64,000 bases of DNA, from contig CAZSDP010000014.1 in NCBI GenBank assembly GCA_964605665.1, positions 50,105 to 114,104 of the forward strand, given 5' to 3'. Shown one piece after another: positions 45,080 to 54,260 of this stretch (positions within the stretch are counted from its first letter, which is position 1; each line of letters begins with the position of its first letter). The position numbers and the translations under genes were made by a program. This DNA is from CAZSDP01 sp964605665. Lineage in GTDB: Bacteria; Planctomycetota; UBA8108; UBA1146. The notes under the pieces were generated by a model. That model made no database searches and was not told the DNA's origin. It was given only the letters and a program-made list of their open reading frames with translations.

Positions 45080-46081
45080 TCAATCGCCGACGACTCTGAG
45101 AATGCGAGCTTCGCTCTCTTCGACAAAGAGCGGTTCGCCAACGACCGCCTTCTTGTAGCGTACGAATCCCAGAGCGATGCTACGACTCTCCTGTGAATCC
45201 ACTGCGGACGAGGTGACGTGACCGATCGACTTGCCGCGTTCACCATTCTCAGAAGCGAAGATCTCAGCACCATTCGATGGTAACTCTGCCCCTCGCAATT
45301 CCACTTGCACCAATCTTCGATTCACATGGCCGTACGTGCGAATTCGGGCCACCACCTCTTGCCCTGAATAACACCCTTTACCTTCAGCAACCGCCGCATC
45401 GTAGCCAACTTCTGGTGGCAAGTTCTTGGTGGACGCGTCGACACCAAAGCGAGGAATCCCCGTAAGAACCCGTTGCGCATCGATCGCTTGATCGGTCACA
45501 AGCTCGACGGCGTCATTCGCGAGGAGCAGTTCCTGCAATTTCTGCCAACGGGGAGTTTGCACAATCACGTCCCAGCCGCTCTCGGAAGAGCGTTGCTTCC
45601 TGATCACTGATACGGTTCCGAGACTCTCGACAACCGCCGACATCCGGTTCAAATCCGCAGCCTTCGCATCGAGCCCATCGATCCCGATCTCGATCAAGGC
45701 TTCCATCGCCTTCGGCCCTTGGATCGACGAGATTGCCAAGTCAGGCTCCTCGATGTTGACCTCTTCCAAGATCACCATCCGCTCGAGTGCTTCTCGCAGG
45801 GGGTCGATCGCAGATCGCTCGACAACGAGCCAGAAACACGGCCCTTCTGACTCAATTCGATGGAGGTCAAAGACCGCGACCAGCTTTCCCTTTCCCGTCA
45901 TCAGGGTGCCGGGAATCGCAACTCCTGAAGACCGATCCAGCGTGGTCTTTCTGACATCACAGGAGATCATTCGCTGTAAGAAGTCCTCGGAGTCTGCGCC
46001 GGAGACCTCCAGGACCGCTTCTCGCGCGGTCAAATCGAGAAGTGCCGCACCACTGATAAACGTTCGATCACAACGATTCAC
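45080..46081 (-). CDS. ygfZ: YgfZ/GcvT-like folate-binding protein
   Basis: A 333-residue member of the YgfZ family, a tetrahydrofolate-dependent helper of Fe-S cluster assembly or repair related to GcvT. The diagnostic motif KGCYSGQEVVARIRTYGHVN with its invariant Cys is present near residue 237. N-terminal GcvT-like features include VSGADSEDFLQRMISCDVR and GTLMTGKGKLVAVFDLHR. The start is a GTG at 46081 with AGGTG upstream. It is the last gene of a minus-strand run starting at the PPIase gene and may support Fe-S enzymes such as MiaB and ETF-QO; that link is inference. A GcvT aminomethyltransferase is less likely because of the short length and the YgfZ motif. Confidence 0.9.
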   Translation of the reverse strand: MNRCDRTFISGAALLDLTAREAVLEVSGADSEDFLQRMISCDVRKTTLDRSSGVAIPGTLMTGKGKLVAVFDLHRIESEGPCFWLVVERSAIDPLREALERMVILEEVNIEEPDLAISSIQGPKAMEALIEIGIDGLDAKAADLNRMSAVVESLGTVSVIRKQRSSESGWDVIVQTPRWQKLQELLLANDAVELVTDQAIDAQRVLTGIPRFGVDASTKNLPPEVGYDAAVAEGKGCYSGQEVVARIRTYGHVNRRLVQVELRGAELPSNGAEIFASENGERGKSIGHVTSSAVDSQESRSIALGFVRYKKAVVGEPLFVEESEARILRVVGD

Positions 46082-46237
46082 GAACAGTTCACCTTTCCAA
46101 TTTCGAAGCGCTCGCCGGTCTCATCGCCAGATAACAACCTCGGGCGGAGCCTCTCCCACGATGGCATCGTTGAAGAAGTTCCGCCCGATAAGGCTGATGT
46201 CGATCGCCATTTCTCGTTGAGGGCGACCTGCGACGCT

Positions 46238-47305
46238 CTAGCCGGCACTGAGAGCGGCGAGAACTCGGTCTCCCCACTCTCCGGTGGAGATGCCACTCTT
46301 CGCGCTCATCGAAGTGACGTCGTCAGCACCGAGGACGGTCTCGATCGCCCTCTCGACTCGCATCGCCGAATTCGGCTCTCCGAGGTGATCGAGCATCATC
46401 TGCACTGCCGCAATCGCGGCGATCGGACAAGAGGTGTTCATCCCTTTGTACTTCGGTGCAGACCCATGAATTGGCTCGAACATCGACACTCGGCCGGGGT
46501 GAATGTTGCCACTGGCGGCAACACCCATTCCTCCCTGAAGCTGTGCCCCGAGGTCGGTGATGATGTCCCCAAAGAGATTGGTCGTGACCACCACATCGAA
46601 GTGCTCTGGATTTTTCACCATCCACATGCAAGCCGCATCAACGTAGGCATGATCTTGCTCGATGTCCGGGAACTCTTCACCGACTTCAGCGAAGACTCGG
46701 GTCCAGAGATCTTGCGCTCGAATCGCATTCGACTTGTCGACCAACGTCAGCCTCTTCTTGCGATTTCGCTCTCTACACAATTCATAGGCATAACGAATGA
46801 CTCGCTCGACGCCGTCTCGCGTGTAGATCATCTGCTGAACGGCGACTTCGTTCGAAGACTCTTTCTTCAGATGCCCGTAGATTCCCGCATAGGCGTCTTC
46901 AGTATTCTCGCGAACAACCACCATATCGATGTCCGCCGGAGTCTTGTCCTTGAGCGGACAGAACTTCTCAGCATGCAATCGAATCGGTCGCAAATTCACG
47001 AACAGGTCGAGCTGAAATCGCATTCCAGCGATCACTGCATACTCGACCTTGCCCACTTCAACTCGAGGGTCTCCGATTGCGCCGAGGTAAACCGCATCGA
47101 AATCGTTGCGCAGCTCCTCGATCACTTCATTGGGCATCAACTCCCCGGTGGCGAGAAAGTGCTCAGACCCATGTGGGAACTCTTTCTTATCGACCCGGAA
47201 GCCGTCCAGCTCTGCCACGGCATCGAGGATCTTCATCGCTTCCACAGTGACTTCGGGTCCAATACCGTCCCCTCCGAAGACTGCAACCTTATGAACGTTG
47301 GCCAT
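46238..47305 (-). CDS. Isopropylmalate/isocitrate-type NAD(P)-dependent beta-decarboxylating dehydrogenase
   Basis: A 355-residue enzyme of the LeuB/ICD/tartrate-dehydrogenase family; oxidatively decarboxylates a 2-hydroxy-3-carboxy acid. Landmarks: KVAVFGGDGIGPEVTVEAM, the Arg-rich substrate region LFVNLRPIRLH, VVVRENTEDAYAGIYGHLK, the catalytic KxN in TLVDKSNAIRAQDLW, YVDAACMWMVKNPEHFDVVV and metal/cofactor NLFGDIITDLGAQLQGGMG followed by EPIHGSAPKYKGMN. The substrate loop RENTEDAYAG is closer to isocitrate, homoisocitrate or tartrate dehydrogenases than to the RELTGG of typical LeuB, so I leave the symbol empty. GGAG lies 6 bases before the ATG. It follows the thiolase gene by 75 bases on the same strand. 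It could act with the LeuA-like synthase. Confidence 0.88.
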   Translation of the reverse strand: MANVHKVAVFGGDGIGPEVTVEAMKILDAVAELDGFRVDKKEFPHGSEHFLATGELMPNEVIEELRNDFDAVYLGAIGDPRVEVGKVEYAVIAGMRFQLDLFVNLRPIRLHAEKFCPLKDKTPADIDMVVVRENTEDAYAGIYGHLKKESSNEVAVQQMIYTRDGVERVIRYAYELCRERNRKKRLTLVDKSNAIRAQDLWTRVFAEVGEEFPDIEQDHAYVDAACMWMVKNPEHFDVVVTTNLFGDIITDLGAQLQGGMGVAASGNIHPGRVSMFEPIHGSAPKYKGMNTSCPIAAIAAVQMMLDHLGEPNSAMRVERAIETVLGADDVTSMSAKSGISTGEWGDRVLAALSAG

Positions 47306-47380
47306 TTTTCTCTCCGTCTATGTGGGCTCAGGGGCTCTTTGGCCGCTCACCCTTACGTTTCTTCCCTGGTATATCTAAAT

Positions 47381-48580
47381 CTAAACCTTGGCATCGATGA
47401 GCACGGCAATGCCTTGTCCACCACCGATGCATGCCGAGGCGATCCCGAAACGTCCCCCACGACGGCGAAGCTCGTGCGCGAGAGTCAAAATCAATCGAGT
47501 CCCCGTCATTCCGAGGGGGTGACCAAGGGCGATCGCTCCACCGTTGACATTGGCTTTCTCGCGGTCCAATCCGAGTTCCCGCTCGACGGCGAGGTATTGG
47601 GCTGCGAATGCTTCATTGATTTCAAAGAGGTCGATGTCGTCCAGAGACAGATTCGCTTTCTTGAGCACCCCGCGAATCGCTGGAGCAGGACCGATTCCCA
47701 TGATCGAAGGATCGACCCCTACCACATCCCACCCGACGACTTTTGCGAGAACATCTCGACCTTCAACCTTCGAACTGCCTTCAATCCCGAGGAGAAGGGC
47801 CGCCGCTCCGTCGACGATTCCGCTCGCGTTCCCTGCGGTGACCGTTCCATCTTTTCCGAAGGCTGGCCGCAACTTTGCGAGCCCTTGTAGATCGCTATCG
47901 GGACGGATGTGATCATCGGCATCGACGGTGACCGATCCCTTACGCGACTTCACTTCGACCGCGAAGATCTCATCTTTGAGTCGATTCGCCTCGATCGCAG
48001 TTTTGGCCATGGCAGTCGAGCGGAGCGCATACTCATCCTGCTCTTGCCGCGAGATCTCGTACTGACCTGCGAGTTTTTCCGCGGTCTGGGCCATGAACAA
48101 CCCACAGAAGGGATCGTTCAATGACGCCATCAGAAGGTCTTCGAGTTTTCCCTGACCGAGGTGGAATCCTTCGCGAGCCCCACGGATGACGTGTGGCGCC
48201 TGCGACATGTTCTCCATCCCACCCGCGATCGTTAGTTCCGCTTCACCGAGTTGCATCATTTGGGCGGCATTCACCACCGCCTGCAGTCCAGAACCGCAGA
48301 GACGGTTGACGGTCAGAGCCGGGACTTCGATCGGAAGGCCGGCACGCAAACCGACATGCCTCGCTCCGTAAAGGGCATCTACCGAAGTTTGCATCACGTT
48401 CCCGATGACCACATGATCGATCTCTGCTGCATCGACGCTGGTCCGGCGGAGAGTCTCCTCAACCGCTCGTGCCCCTAACTCGATCGCACTCAGGCTCTTG
48501 AACTTGCCACCACCAGGAGTGCCCACGTACTCAGCCATCGGAGTGCGAGCACCACCTAGGATCCGAATCTCTTGCTTCAT
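47381..48580 (-). CDS. Acetyl-CoA acetyltransferase (thiolase)
   Basis: A 399-residue thiolase. The nucleophilic Cys is in LTVNRLCGSGLQAVVNAAQM, the active-site His in EINEAFAAQYLAVERELG and GGAIALGHPLGMTGTRLILT, and the second catalytic Cys in GIASACIGGGQGIAVLID. Overall length and the NEAF/GHP/CxGGGQG order match degradative or biosynthetic acetoacetyl-CoA thiolases. It probably joins or splits acetyl-CoA/acyl-CoA in the cytoplasm; chain-length preference is not readable. It lies between the enoyl-CoA hydratase gene (151 bases upstream) and the dehydrogenase gene (75 bases downstream) on the same strand. A second thiolase is at 56934. GAGAGACGA precedes the ATG. Confidence 0.94.
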   Translation of the reverse strand: MKQEIRILGGARTPMAEYVGTPGGGKFKSLSAIELGARAVEETLRRTSVDAAEIDHVVIGNVMQTSVDALYGARHVGLRAGLPIEVPALTVNRLCGSGLQAVVNAAQMMQLGEAELTIAGGMENMSQAPHVIRGAREGFHLGQGKLEDLLMASLNDPFCGLFMAQTAEKLAGQYEISRQEQDEYALRSTAMAKTAIEANRLKDEIFAVEVKSRKGSVTVDADDHIRPDSDLQGLAKLRPAFGKDGTVTAGNASGIVDGAAALLLGIEGSSKVEGRDVLAKVVGWDVVGVDPSIMGIGPAPAIRGVLKKANLSLDDIDLFEINEAFAAQYLAVERELGLDREKANVNGGAIALGHPLGMTGTRLILTLAHELRRRGGRFGIASACIGGGQGIAVLIDAKV

Positions 48581-48731
48581 TCGTCTCTCAATTCTCAGTA
48601 CTGGGGCGACTGCCCCCTGAAGTCAAAGTGGATTGATCTGAACCACGAGCCACGAACAGCATCACGCTGACAAACTGTTCGCGATCGGCAAAACAGACCC
48701 TCTCATCATAGAGAGAGCTCTTGGAAAGAAA

Positions 48732-49511
48732 TCACTGTCCAACAAAGTTTGCTGGACGTTTTTCTAAGAAGGCACTCATGCCTTCCTTCATGTCTTCTGT
48801 AGCGCTGATCAGCCCGAAGAGGTCCGCTTCGATCGCAAGTCCCTCCGGAAGCGAAACCTCACCGCCTCGTAGCACCGCGTCGAGCGCATACCGCAACGCC
48901 ACCGGTCCCCTCGATATCAAGGTTTCGGCGACCTTTCGAACCGTCGGTAGCAACTCGTCCGCCGGTGAAACCCCGTTCGCCAAACCATAGGCCACCGCTT
49001 CTCCGGCCCCGATCATATCTCCGGTGAGGATCAACTGCAGAGCACGACCGCGGCCGACGATTCTCTGCAGTCGCTGAGTTCCACCGTAGCCCGGGAGAAT
49101 GCCGAGTGACACTTCGGGTAACCCGAGACGAGCTTGGTTCGACACGTAACGCAGGTGACAAGCGAGGGCGAGCTCCAAGCCGCCACCGAGAGCAAAGCCG
49201 TTGATCGCGGCGATGACCGGTTTGCCGCACTGCTCGATCCTCGAAAAGGCCCGCTGGCCAGCCAACGCTCGAGCCCGGGCTCGTTCCGGATCTTGTGATG
49301 CGAGCTCACGGATATCGGCCCCGGCAACAAAGGCTTTGTCTCCCGCTCCGGTGAGGATGACCACTCCGATCCGGTCATCCGTTGCGATGCCAGCAAAGCA
49401 GCAATCGATCTCTGCGATCGTCTGATCGTTGAGAGCATTCAAGACCTCGGGGCGCTGGACCGTCAGAGTTGCAATACGGTCTTCACCCACCTCGAGAGTT
49501 AAATTCTCCAT
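48732..49511 (-). CDS. Enoyl-CoA hydratase/isomerase family protein
   Basis: A 259-residue crotonase-fold enzyme that would hydrate short-chain trans-2-enoyl-CoA. The first oxyanion-hole region is GAGDKAFVAGADIRELASQD. The second oxyanion Gly and first catalytic Glu are in INGFALGGGLELALACHLR. The second Glu is in LGLPEVSLGILPGYGGTQRL (PEV...P). Both glutamates are present, which supports hydratase rather than pure isomerase activity. I chose ATG 49511 (MENLTLEV) because it gives the usual family length. In-frame starts at 49535 (ATG) and 49568 (TTG, overlapping the upstream stop) exist. It lies 53 bases after the PPIase gene on the same strand, followed by the thiolase. Confidence 0.94.
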   Translation of the reverse strand: MENLTLEVGEDRIATLTVQRPEVLNALNDQTIAEIDCCFAGIATDDRIGVVILTGAGDKAFVAGADIRELASQDPERARARALAGQRAFSRIEQCGKPVIAAINGFALGGGLELALACHLRYVSNQARLGLPEVSLGILPGYGGTQRLQRIVGRGRALQLILTGDMIGAGEAVAYGLANGVSPADELLPTVRKVAETLISRGPVALRYALDAVLRGGEVSLPEGLAIEADLFGLISATEDMKEGMSAFLEKRPANFVGQ

Positions 49512-49564
49512 CGAATTCGCCAAGGCTCTTCCCATCTTCTCGTGCGCGACTCTAGATTGGAGAT

Positions 49565-51607
49565 TCAAGGTTGGATCGGCAGTTTCTTTGGCGTGTACTG
49601 ATGATCTCGCTTGCGCAGGACTCGAATCGCCTCGATGACACTTCCCCGCTTCAATTGATCGACGTTCTCGATCCCAGAAATCACATGCCCAAAGGCTGTG
49701 TAACTTCCATCGAGATGGGTCTGTGCATCGAGACAGATGAAGAACTGACTCCCATTGGTATTCGGTTCGGTGTGTTTTCTCGCCATCGAGAGAACTCCCG
49801 CACCATGCGTTCGCGAATTCACCTCATCGGCAACATAGTAGCCCGGGTGACCGGTCGCCGTATTGTCGGGTGAGCCCAGCTGGACAAACCCACGATTGCT
49901 GGGTGTCTCCACCTTGCGCACGACCTTCTTTTGGTTGTAAAAGCCGGCTTCGGTCAGGGAAATGAAGTTTGCCACGGTATTGGGAGCATCGTCTTCGTAC
50001 AGTTCCACCACGACGTTGCCGGTGGGAGTGACGATCTCGACTCTGGGCAAATCTTTCGCTAAGGGAAGCTGCGGAGCTTCCTTCGTCTGTCGGGGCTTCA
50101 CTTTGTCGACCTTCGCCAACGCATCATCACGGGTGTTGAGTCCCGGTTTCCAACCCATCTTTGGTGTGGGGTTGATCTTGCGCGAGAAGGGTCTCGGTGC
50201 ATCCAGAGACTTCGAAGCCTCCATAACCTCCACCGGAAGCAGGGACTCAGGATAGGCGAGAGCCAAACTCACTTTCGGCTTCGACTGGGGATCCCCCAAC
50301 AGCTCCACCAGCTTTTTGATCGGGGTACCCTCGACATGGACGATTCTGCCCACCGGCACCGCACGTTGAGCGATCTCGCGAGGAAGACCGAGGGCGACCG
50401 CGAGTGACGAACCGACAAAGGTCTTGGTTCCGTCCCACTCCATTCCGAGGCCGACCACATTTGGGGCCCAATCGATGCCGGTTCTCGGTTGCTGAAATCT
50501 CAAGTCCACCGGTGGACGCGGCATCGCCACCGCAAAGTGGTCATTGGGAGTGTAAACATTGATCTGCTGCTGGTCGTAATCGCCGAGACGCACTTGCTCA
50601 ATCAAGCGCTCCATCAGTCCAGGAATCCCTGGATCATGAATTTGGAACCAAATCCGCCCCTGAGAGAAGAGGCAGACATACCAGTTTTCTTTGGCGTCAT
50701 ACTGAGGGAGCACCGAGATCCGGGTCTCTTCTGAAATGTAGTAGCGCCAGCGTCCTTTGCGAACCGCATAGTCCTCATCCGACATCACCGAAGGAAGCAA
50801 CTTCTCCAGTCGTCCGAAGAGGGTGTCTCCTCGCCAAATCATGCGAATCAACGGCCACTCTGCTCGTTCCCCAAAGTAGTCTTGGAGGACGAATTGCTGT
50901 CGGTGCTTCTCATTTGGCCCCAGTGTCTTGCTCATTCCCCCCGGGGGCGGTCCACCATTCCAGGCTTTTGGAAGAGTGAGCTGTTGATTGAGGGTGCCAA
51001 ACTGATAGCGGGCGATCAGCCCGAGAGGCCAAAGTTCTGGATTGAAAACATCGATCGCCTGATCGGTGTTGTTTTCGATCTCGATCATGAACCGGATCGG
51101 CTCCTCGGGAGTAAACATCCGCTGCGGCCAGACCATCGAGACGGAGAGATCTTCGTTTCGTTGCGACCTGACTGGAGGCGGTGGGGTGGGCTTCTCCTCA
51201 CCTGGAACCGGTTGCGGAGATGGTACTGGAGCAGCATTCGGATTGGGACGACTGTCGATGTACTGGACCACGTGCCAACCGTGGATCGTCTTCGCTTTGG
51301 CATAGCCACCCTTGTTGGGGATCGTGAAGGCAGCTCGAGAAAACTCAGCTTCGAACGATTGGGGCGATCCCCAATCAAGATCTCCACCCAGTGGACGGGT
51401 TCCGACATCGAGGGAGTACTTGCGTGCCAGTTCCTTGAAGTCGCGTCCTCCCTCAAGAGCTTTCATGATCGCGTCGGCGATCGCCTCGTTCTTGACGAGA
51501 ATGTGACGCAGCTTTCGGTCCTCCTGACCGAATGCGGAACCGACAAAAAACACACCGAGGAGGGTGCCCAACAGGAGGGCACGAAGCGCCGACGGACGAA
51601 CGATCAT
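49565..51607 (-). CDS. Secreted double peptidyl-prolyl isomerase: parvulin + cyclophilin fusion
   Basis: A 680-residue exported folding factor. The signal peptide covers residues 1-28 (LRALLLGTLLGVFFVGSAFG). A parvulin (PpiC-type) domain at about 30-115 has LRHILVKNEAIADAIMKAL, LDVGTRPLGGDLDWGSP and HGWHVVQYIDSRP. A Pro-rich linker and a beta-rich middle (about 150-420) follow. A PDZ-like segment lies near 400-460 (VGRIVHVEGTPIKKLVELL). The C-terminal cyclophilin domain (about 510-670) has VEIVTPTGNVVVELYEDDAP, GAGVLSMARKHTEPNTNGSQ and FFICLDAQTHLDG. Substrates are probably periplasmic. Each fold is standard; the fusion of two unrelated PPIase folds is not. It is the first gene of the minus-strand run down to ygfZ. 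A 413-bp divergent gap (51608-52020) lies upstream. Confidence 0.92.
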   Translation of the reverse strand: MIVRPSALRALLLGTLLGVFFVGSAFGQEDRKLRHILVKNEAIADAIMKALEGGRDFKELARKYSLDVGTRPLGGDLDWGSPQSFEAEFSRAAFTIPNKGGYAKAKTIHGWHVVQYIDSRPNPNAAPVPSPQPVPGEEKPTPPPPVRSQRNEDLSVSMVWPQRMFTPEEPIRFMIEIENNTDQAIDVFNPELWPLGLIARYQFGTLNQQLTLPKAWNGGPPPGGMSKTLGPNEKHRQQFVLQDYFGERAEWPLIRMIWRGDTLFGRLEKLLPSVMSDEDYAVRKGRWRYYISEETRISVLPQYDAKENWYVCLFSQGRIWFQIHDPGIPGLMERLIEQVRLGDYDQQQINVYTPNDHFAVAMPRPPVDLRFQQPRTGIDWAPNVVGLGMEWDGTKTFVGSSLAVALGLPREIAQRAVPVGRIVHVEGTPIKKLVELLGDPQSKPKVSLALAYPESLLPVEVMEASKSLDAPRPFSRKINPTPKMGWKPGLNTRDDALAKVDKVKPRQTKEAPQLPLAKDLPRVEIVTPTGNVVVELYEDDAPNTVANFISLTEAGFYNQKKVVRKVETPSNRGFVQLGSPDNTATGHPGYYVADEVNSRTHGAGVLSMARKHTEPNTNGSQFFICLDAQTHLDGSYTAFGHVISGIENVDQLKRGSVIEAIRVLRKRDHQYTPKKLPIQP

Positions 51608-52020
51608 CGTGGATCCCTTTCCGGGAGGAATGCGTCGGTCCGCAGCGTCGTCGTGGACCGTAACGCGACACGGAGACGGGCGCCGATCGTCGGGGAGCTG
51701 ATTCCCGAATCCCCGATCGAACCAACGACGTAACCGCGAAGATGAGAACTATTTACGTTTACAGTACCGGGATCCGGAAGTTTAACCGATCCCCCGGAAG
51801 GGGAAAAGCGCTTCTACCGAGCGAAAGAGGCATTTGGCGGCATTTAGCCCCCCTCGTCGCTCCTCCTCGACAGTTGGTCAGAATCTCCCGATGAACCGAC
51901 GAAATCGGCTCCTTTCTCCCTTCGACGGCGGTGAAGTCTGGAAGTTCCTACCGAGACCTTGTTTCCCTCTTCGTTCAGTTGAGGTATCTCCTCGAAGCCA
52001 GACTTCGGGAGGATCTGCCG
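51608..52020. other. 413-bp divergent intergenic region
   Basis: It must carry the promoters of the PPIase gene (minus) and the DMT transporter gene (plus). An AT-rich stretch near 51745-51785 is the likely minus-strand promoter zone, but I see no convincing -35/-10 pair. A small CCCC/GGGG hairpin lies near 51790. The end contains the strong Shine-Dalgarno GGAGG of the transporter gene. No supported gene. Confidence 0.4.
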
Positions 52021-53010
52021 ATGCGCCACCGTGCTTGGACCGCTGAACTCGCCCTGATCGCCATCGTCGCGGTGTGGGGATGGACCTTCGTCGCGGTCAA
52101 AGAGGCGATTGAGGAGGTCCCGGTCTTCACCTTTCTCGCCGGGCGATTCACGATCGCTGCCGTCGCATTCATCCCTTGGCTGCTCTGGTCTCGCAGGAGC
52201 ACTCCCTCTGTGGAGTCCCCCCCATCGACGCCGATTAGAAAGCCGGTGGTTGTCGCGGGCATCGCCATCGGAGCGCTTCTCGCCATCGGATATGCCCTTC
52301 AGACCTTTGGGTTGGCGTTGATCGACTCCGGACGGTCGGGGGTGATCACCGGGGTTTCGACCGCACTTGTTCCCCTCGGGGCGTGGTTGATCTTGCGCCA
52401 ACGAGTGCGGGCAGGGGAGTGGATCGGCGTGCTCCTCGCCTTGGCCGGGTTCGCTCTGCTCGGATTTGGGGATGCTCCCCTTGGATTCGGTGATCTCCTC
52501 GTTTTCGGCTGCGCCGTCGCCTTTGCCGGTCATGTCGTTGCCCTCGGACAAGTCGCTCGTGATCGCCCAGTGCTGCCCCTCGCCTTCACCCAAGTCGCGA
52601 CCGCCGCCGCCAGCTTCACCATCTTGGCGCTCTTCGTGGATGGACCGGGGGCGTTTCTCGAAATCGGCACCAACGCGGTGGAAGCTCTGCTGATCACCGG
52701 CTTGGTGGCGACAACCCTCGGCTTCAGCGTTCAAACCTGGGCCCAGAGTGTCTCTTCCCCCACCCGAATCGTCCTGATCATCGCATTGGAGCCGGTCTTC
52801 GCCATCGCAGCCGGGGTCATCTGGAATGGAGAAGCGCTGTCACTCTCTATCCTGTGCGGCGCTGGTCTGGTGATCGGGGGGATGCTCTGCGCAGAGCTCT
52901 CACCGAGAGCCGAATCTGCAAACAGTACTGGCGACGACCTGGAAGAATCGAAAGAAGAGTCCCGCGAGGCAGGAGGCCCCTCCGCCACTCACGCGCGATC
53001 GTCGAGTTGA
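52021..53010 (+). CDS. EamA/DMT-superfamily transporter
   Basis: A 329-residue inner-membrane drug/metabolite transporter with about ten hydrophobic helices. Two EamA repeats are visible: the first with LALIAIVAVWGWTFVAVKEA and VAGIAIGALLAIGYALQTFG, the second with LLVFGCAVAFAGHVVALGQV and AGVIWNGEALSLSILCGAGL. The C-terminal tail is acidic and cytoplasmic. Substrate unknown; this family exports amino acids, metabolites or drugs. ATG 52021 is supported by GGAGG 8 bases upstream; a longer frame from 51931 is not protein-like. The 3' end overlaps the convergent Msr gene by 22 bases. Confidence 0.92.
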   Translation: MRHRAWTAELALIAIVAVWGWTFVAVKEAIEEVPVFTFLAGRFTIAAVAFIPWLLWSRRSTPSVESPPSTPIRKPVVVAGIAIGALLAIGYALQTFGLALIDSGRSGVITGVSTALVPLGAWLILRQRVRAGEWIGVLLALAGFALLGFGDAPLGFGDLLVFGCAVAFAGHVVALGQVARDRPVLPLAFTQVATAAASFTILALFVDGPGAFLEIGTNAVEALLITGLVATTLGFSVQTWAQSVSSPTRIVLIIALEPVFAIAAGVIWNGEALSLSILCGAGLVIGGMLCAELSPRAESANSTGDDLEESKEESREAGGPSATHARSSS

Positions 53011-53903
53011 GGAGCTTCCGCTGGCCAAAAGGTGGTCGCAGGGATGATCTCGATCTCCGTCGTGCTCTCGTTCCTTCCTCGATCGACGCGCGCCGCTAAG
53101 AGCGCCTCTGCTTCGACACGCTCTTCATCGACAAGATAAAAGACGACGGATCGGGGATGAGTCTCGAGGTTCGATCCGGGCTGACCCGCTGCGGCAGACT
53201 GAAGCATTTCGAAGAAATGCTCGAGAAGTTGTCGATAACCGACCTCTTGGGGGTTGTAGATCACCTCGACCGACGGGGCATGCCCCGTCTCTCCAGCGCG
53301 AAATTGCTGCTCAGTCGGCGCGTCGACTCTCCCACCCTGGTATCCGCAGGCCACGTCCACCACCCCGACGAGAGGGGTGAAGGCAGAGAGCAGACCGTTG
53401 AAACCACCGCCAGCAAAGTACCCGCGACGAAATCCGGTGGGGGGTGATTCCAGTGGGCGACCAGATCGATCGGGAACAAAGCGCAACGAGTCAGAATTGA
53501 GACAGTGCCTCTCACCGGTCGGAGGGGGCCCATCGAGAAAAACGTGACCGAGATGGGCATCGCACCTCTGACAACAGATCTCTGTTCGGATCATTCCATG
53601 ACTGTGATCGACAATTCGGTTCACATGCTCCGGATCGAATGCGGAGTGAAAGCTGGGCCACCCCGAACCCGATTCGAATTTCGCCTCGTCGGAAAATAGA
53701 GGGAGACCGCAAACGATGCAGAGATAGAGGCCGGATCGTTTTTGATCGAGTAGGCCACCGCAAAAGGGCGCTTCGGTACCGGAACTCTGGGTGATGCGCA
53801 CCTGCTCCGGGGTGAGCGAAGAACAGAGCCGCTGCAGCGTTTGAGGAGAAATTGGATCCAAGTGATAACCAGTCCCCGAGGATCGATGAGCAGAAGCAGA
53901 CAT
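52989..53903 (-). CDS. MsrB-MsrA fusion with a cysteine-less MsrA domain
   Basis: A 304-residue fusion. The N-terminal MsrB domain (about 25-150) is complete: zinc cysteines in YLCIVCGLPLF and EICCQRCDAHLGHVF, the fold motif ESGSGWPSFHSAFD, and the catalytic Cys in RHCLNSDSLRF. It should reduce methionine-R-sulfoxide. The C-terminal MsrA domain (about 160-300) keeps GVVDVACGYQGGRVDAPT and AGETGHAPSVEVIYNP, but the active-site signature GCFWG is replaced by GGFNG (DNA: ggt ggt ttc aac ggt on the minus strand), so the nucleophile is gone. The HDPTQ-type region is also changed. The MsrA half is therefore probably inactive or a regulatory/binding module. No signal peptide is present. The 3' end overlaps the transporter gene by 22 bases. 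Confidence 0.9.
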   Translation of the reverse strand: MSASAHRSSGTGYHLDPISPQTLQRLCSSLTPEQVRITQSSGTEAPFCGGLLDQKRSGLYLCIVCGLPLFSDEAKFESGSGWPSFHSAFDPEHVNRIVDHSHGMIRTEICCQRCDAHLGHVFLDGPPPTGERHCLNSDSLRFVPDRSGRPLESPPTGFRRGYFAGGGFNGLLSAFTPLVGVVDVACGYQGGRVDAPTEQQFRAGETGHAPSVEVIYNPQEVGYRQLLEHFFEMLQSAAAGQPGSNLETHPRSVVFYLVDEERVEAEALLAARVDRGRNESTTEIEIIPATTFWPAEAPQLDDRA

Positions 53904-54260
53904 GAAGACCTTTCATTCCTTCTCTCGTGGGCAGTCGATTCATCACTCAATCAAATGATCTGGTGAGAATCGCCGCCCCCTGAGGCTGCAGACAATCGGA
54001 AGCGAGAACTTCGCCACGCGCCCTCAGAACTCCTCCTCCGATCGACCTCCGAGAAAGATGCTGCCGAGTTGCTGGCGAAAGAGCTACACTCAACCGTAGA
54101 ATCGTCCGGTTCCAGCGAGGAATTCGCGTCGTCGGAAGTATCGGTTTCTCACCAGTGACCGATCCATCGGCAGATCATCGAGATTTCATCGGACGGGCGA
54201 AGCTTCATACAGCTGCGGCGAAACGAGAGAACACGACCGAGCGGAACGATTGCAGGAGGC
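53904..54260. other. 357-bp divergent intergenic region
   Basis: It separates the Msr fusion (minus) from rsmG (plus) and must hold both promoters. A TAGAAT hexamer at 54097-54102 is a possible -10 for rsmG, without a matching -35 at normal spacing. The Shine-Dalgarno AGGAGG of rsmG ends at 54259. No gene is supported. Confidence 0.4.
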
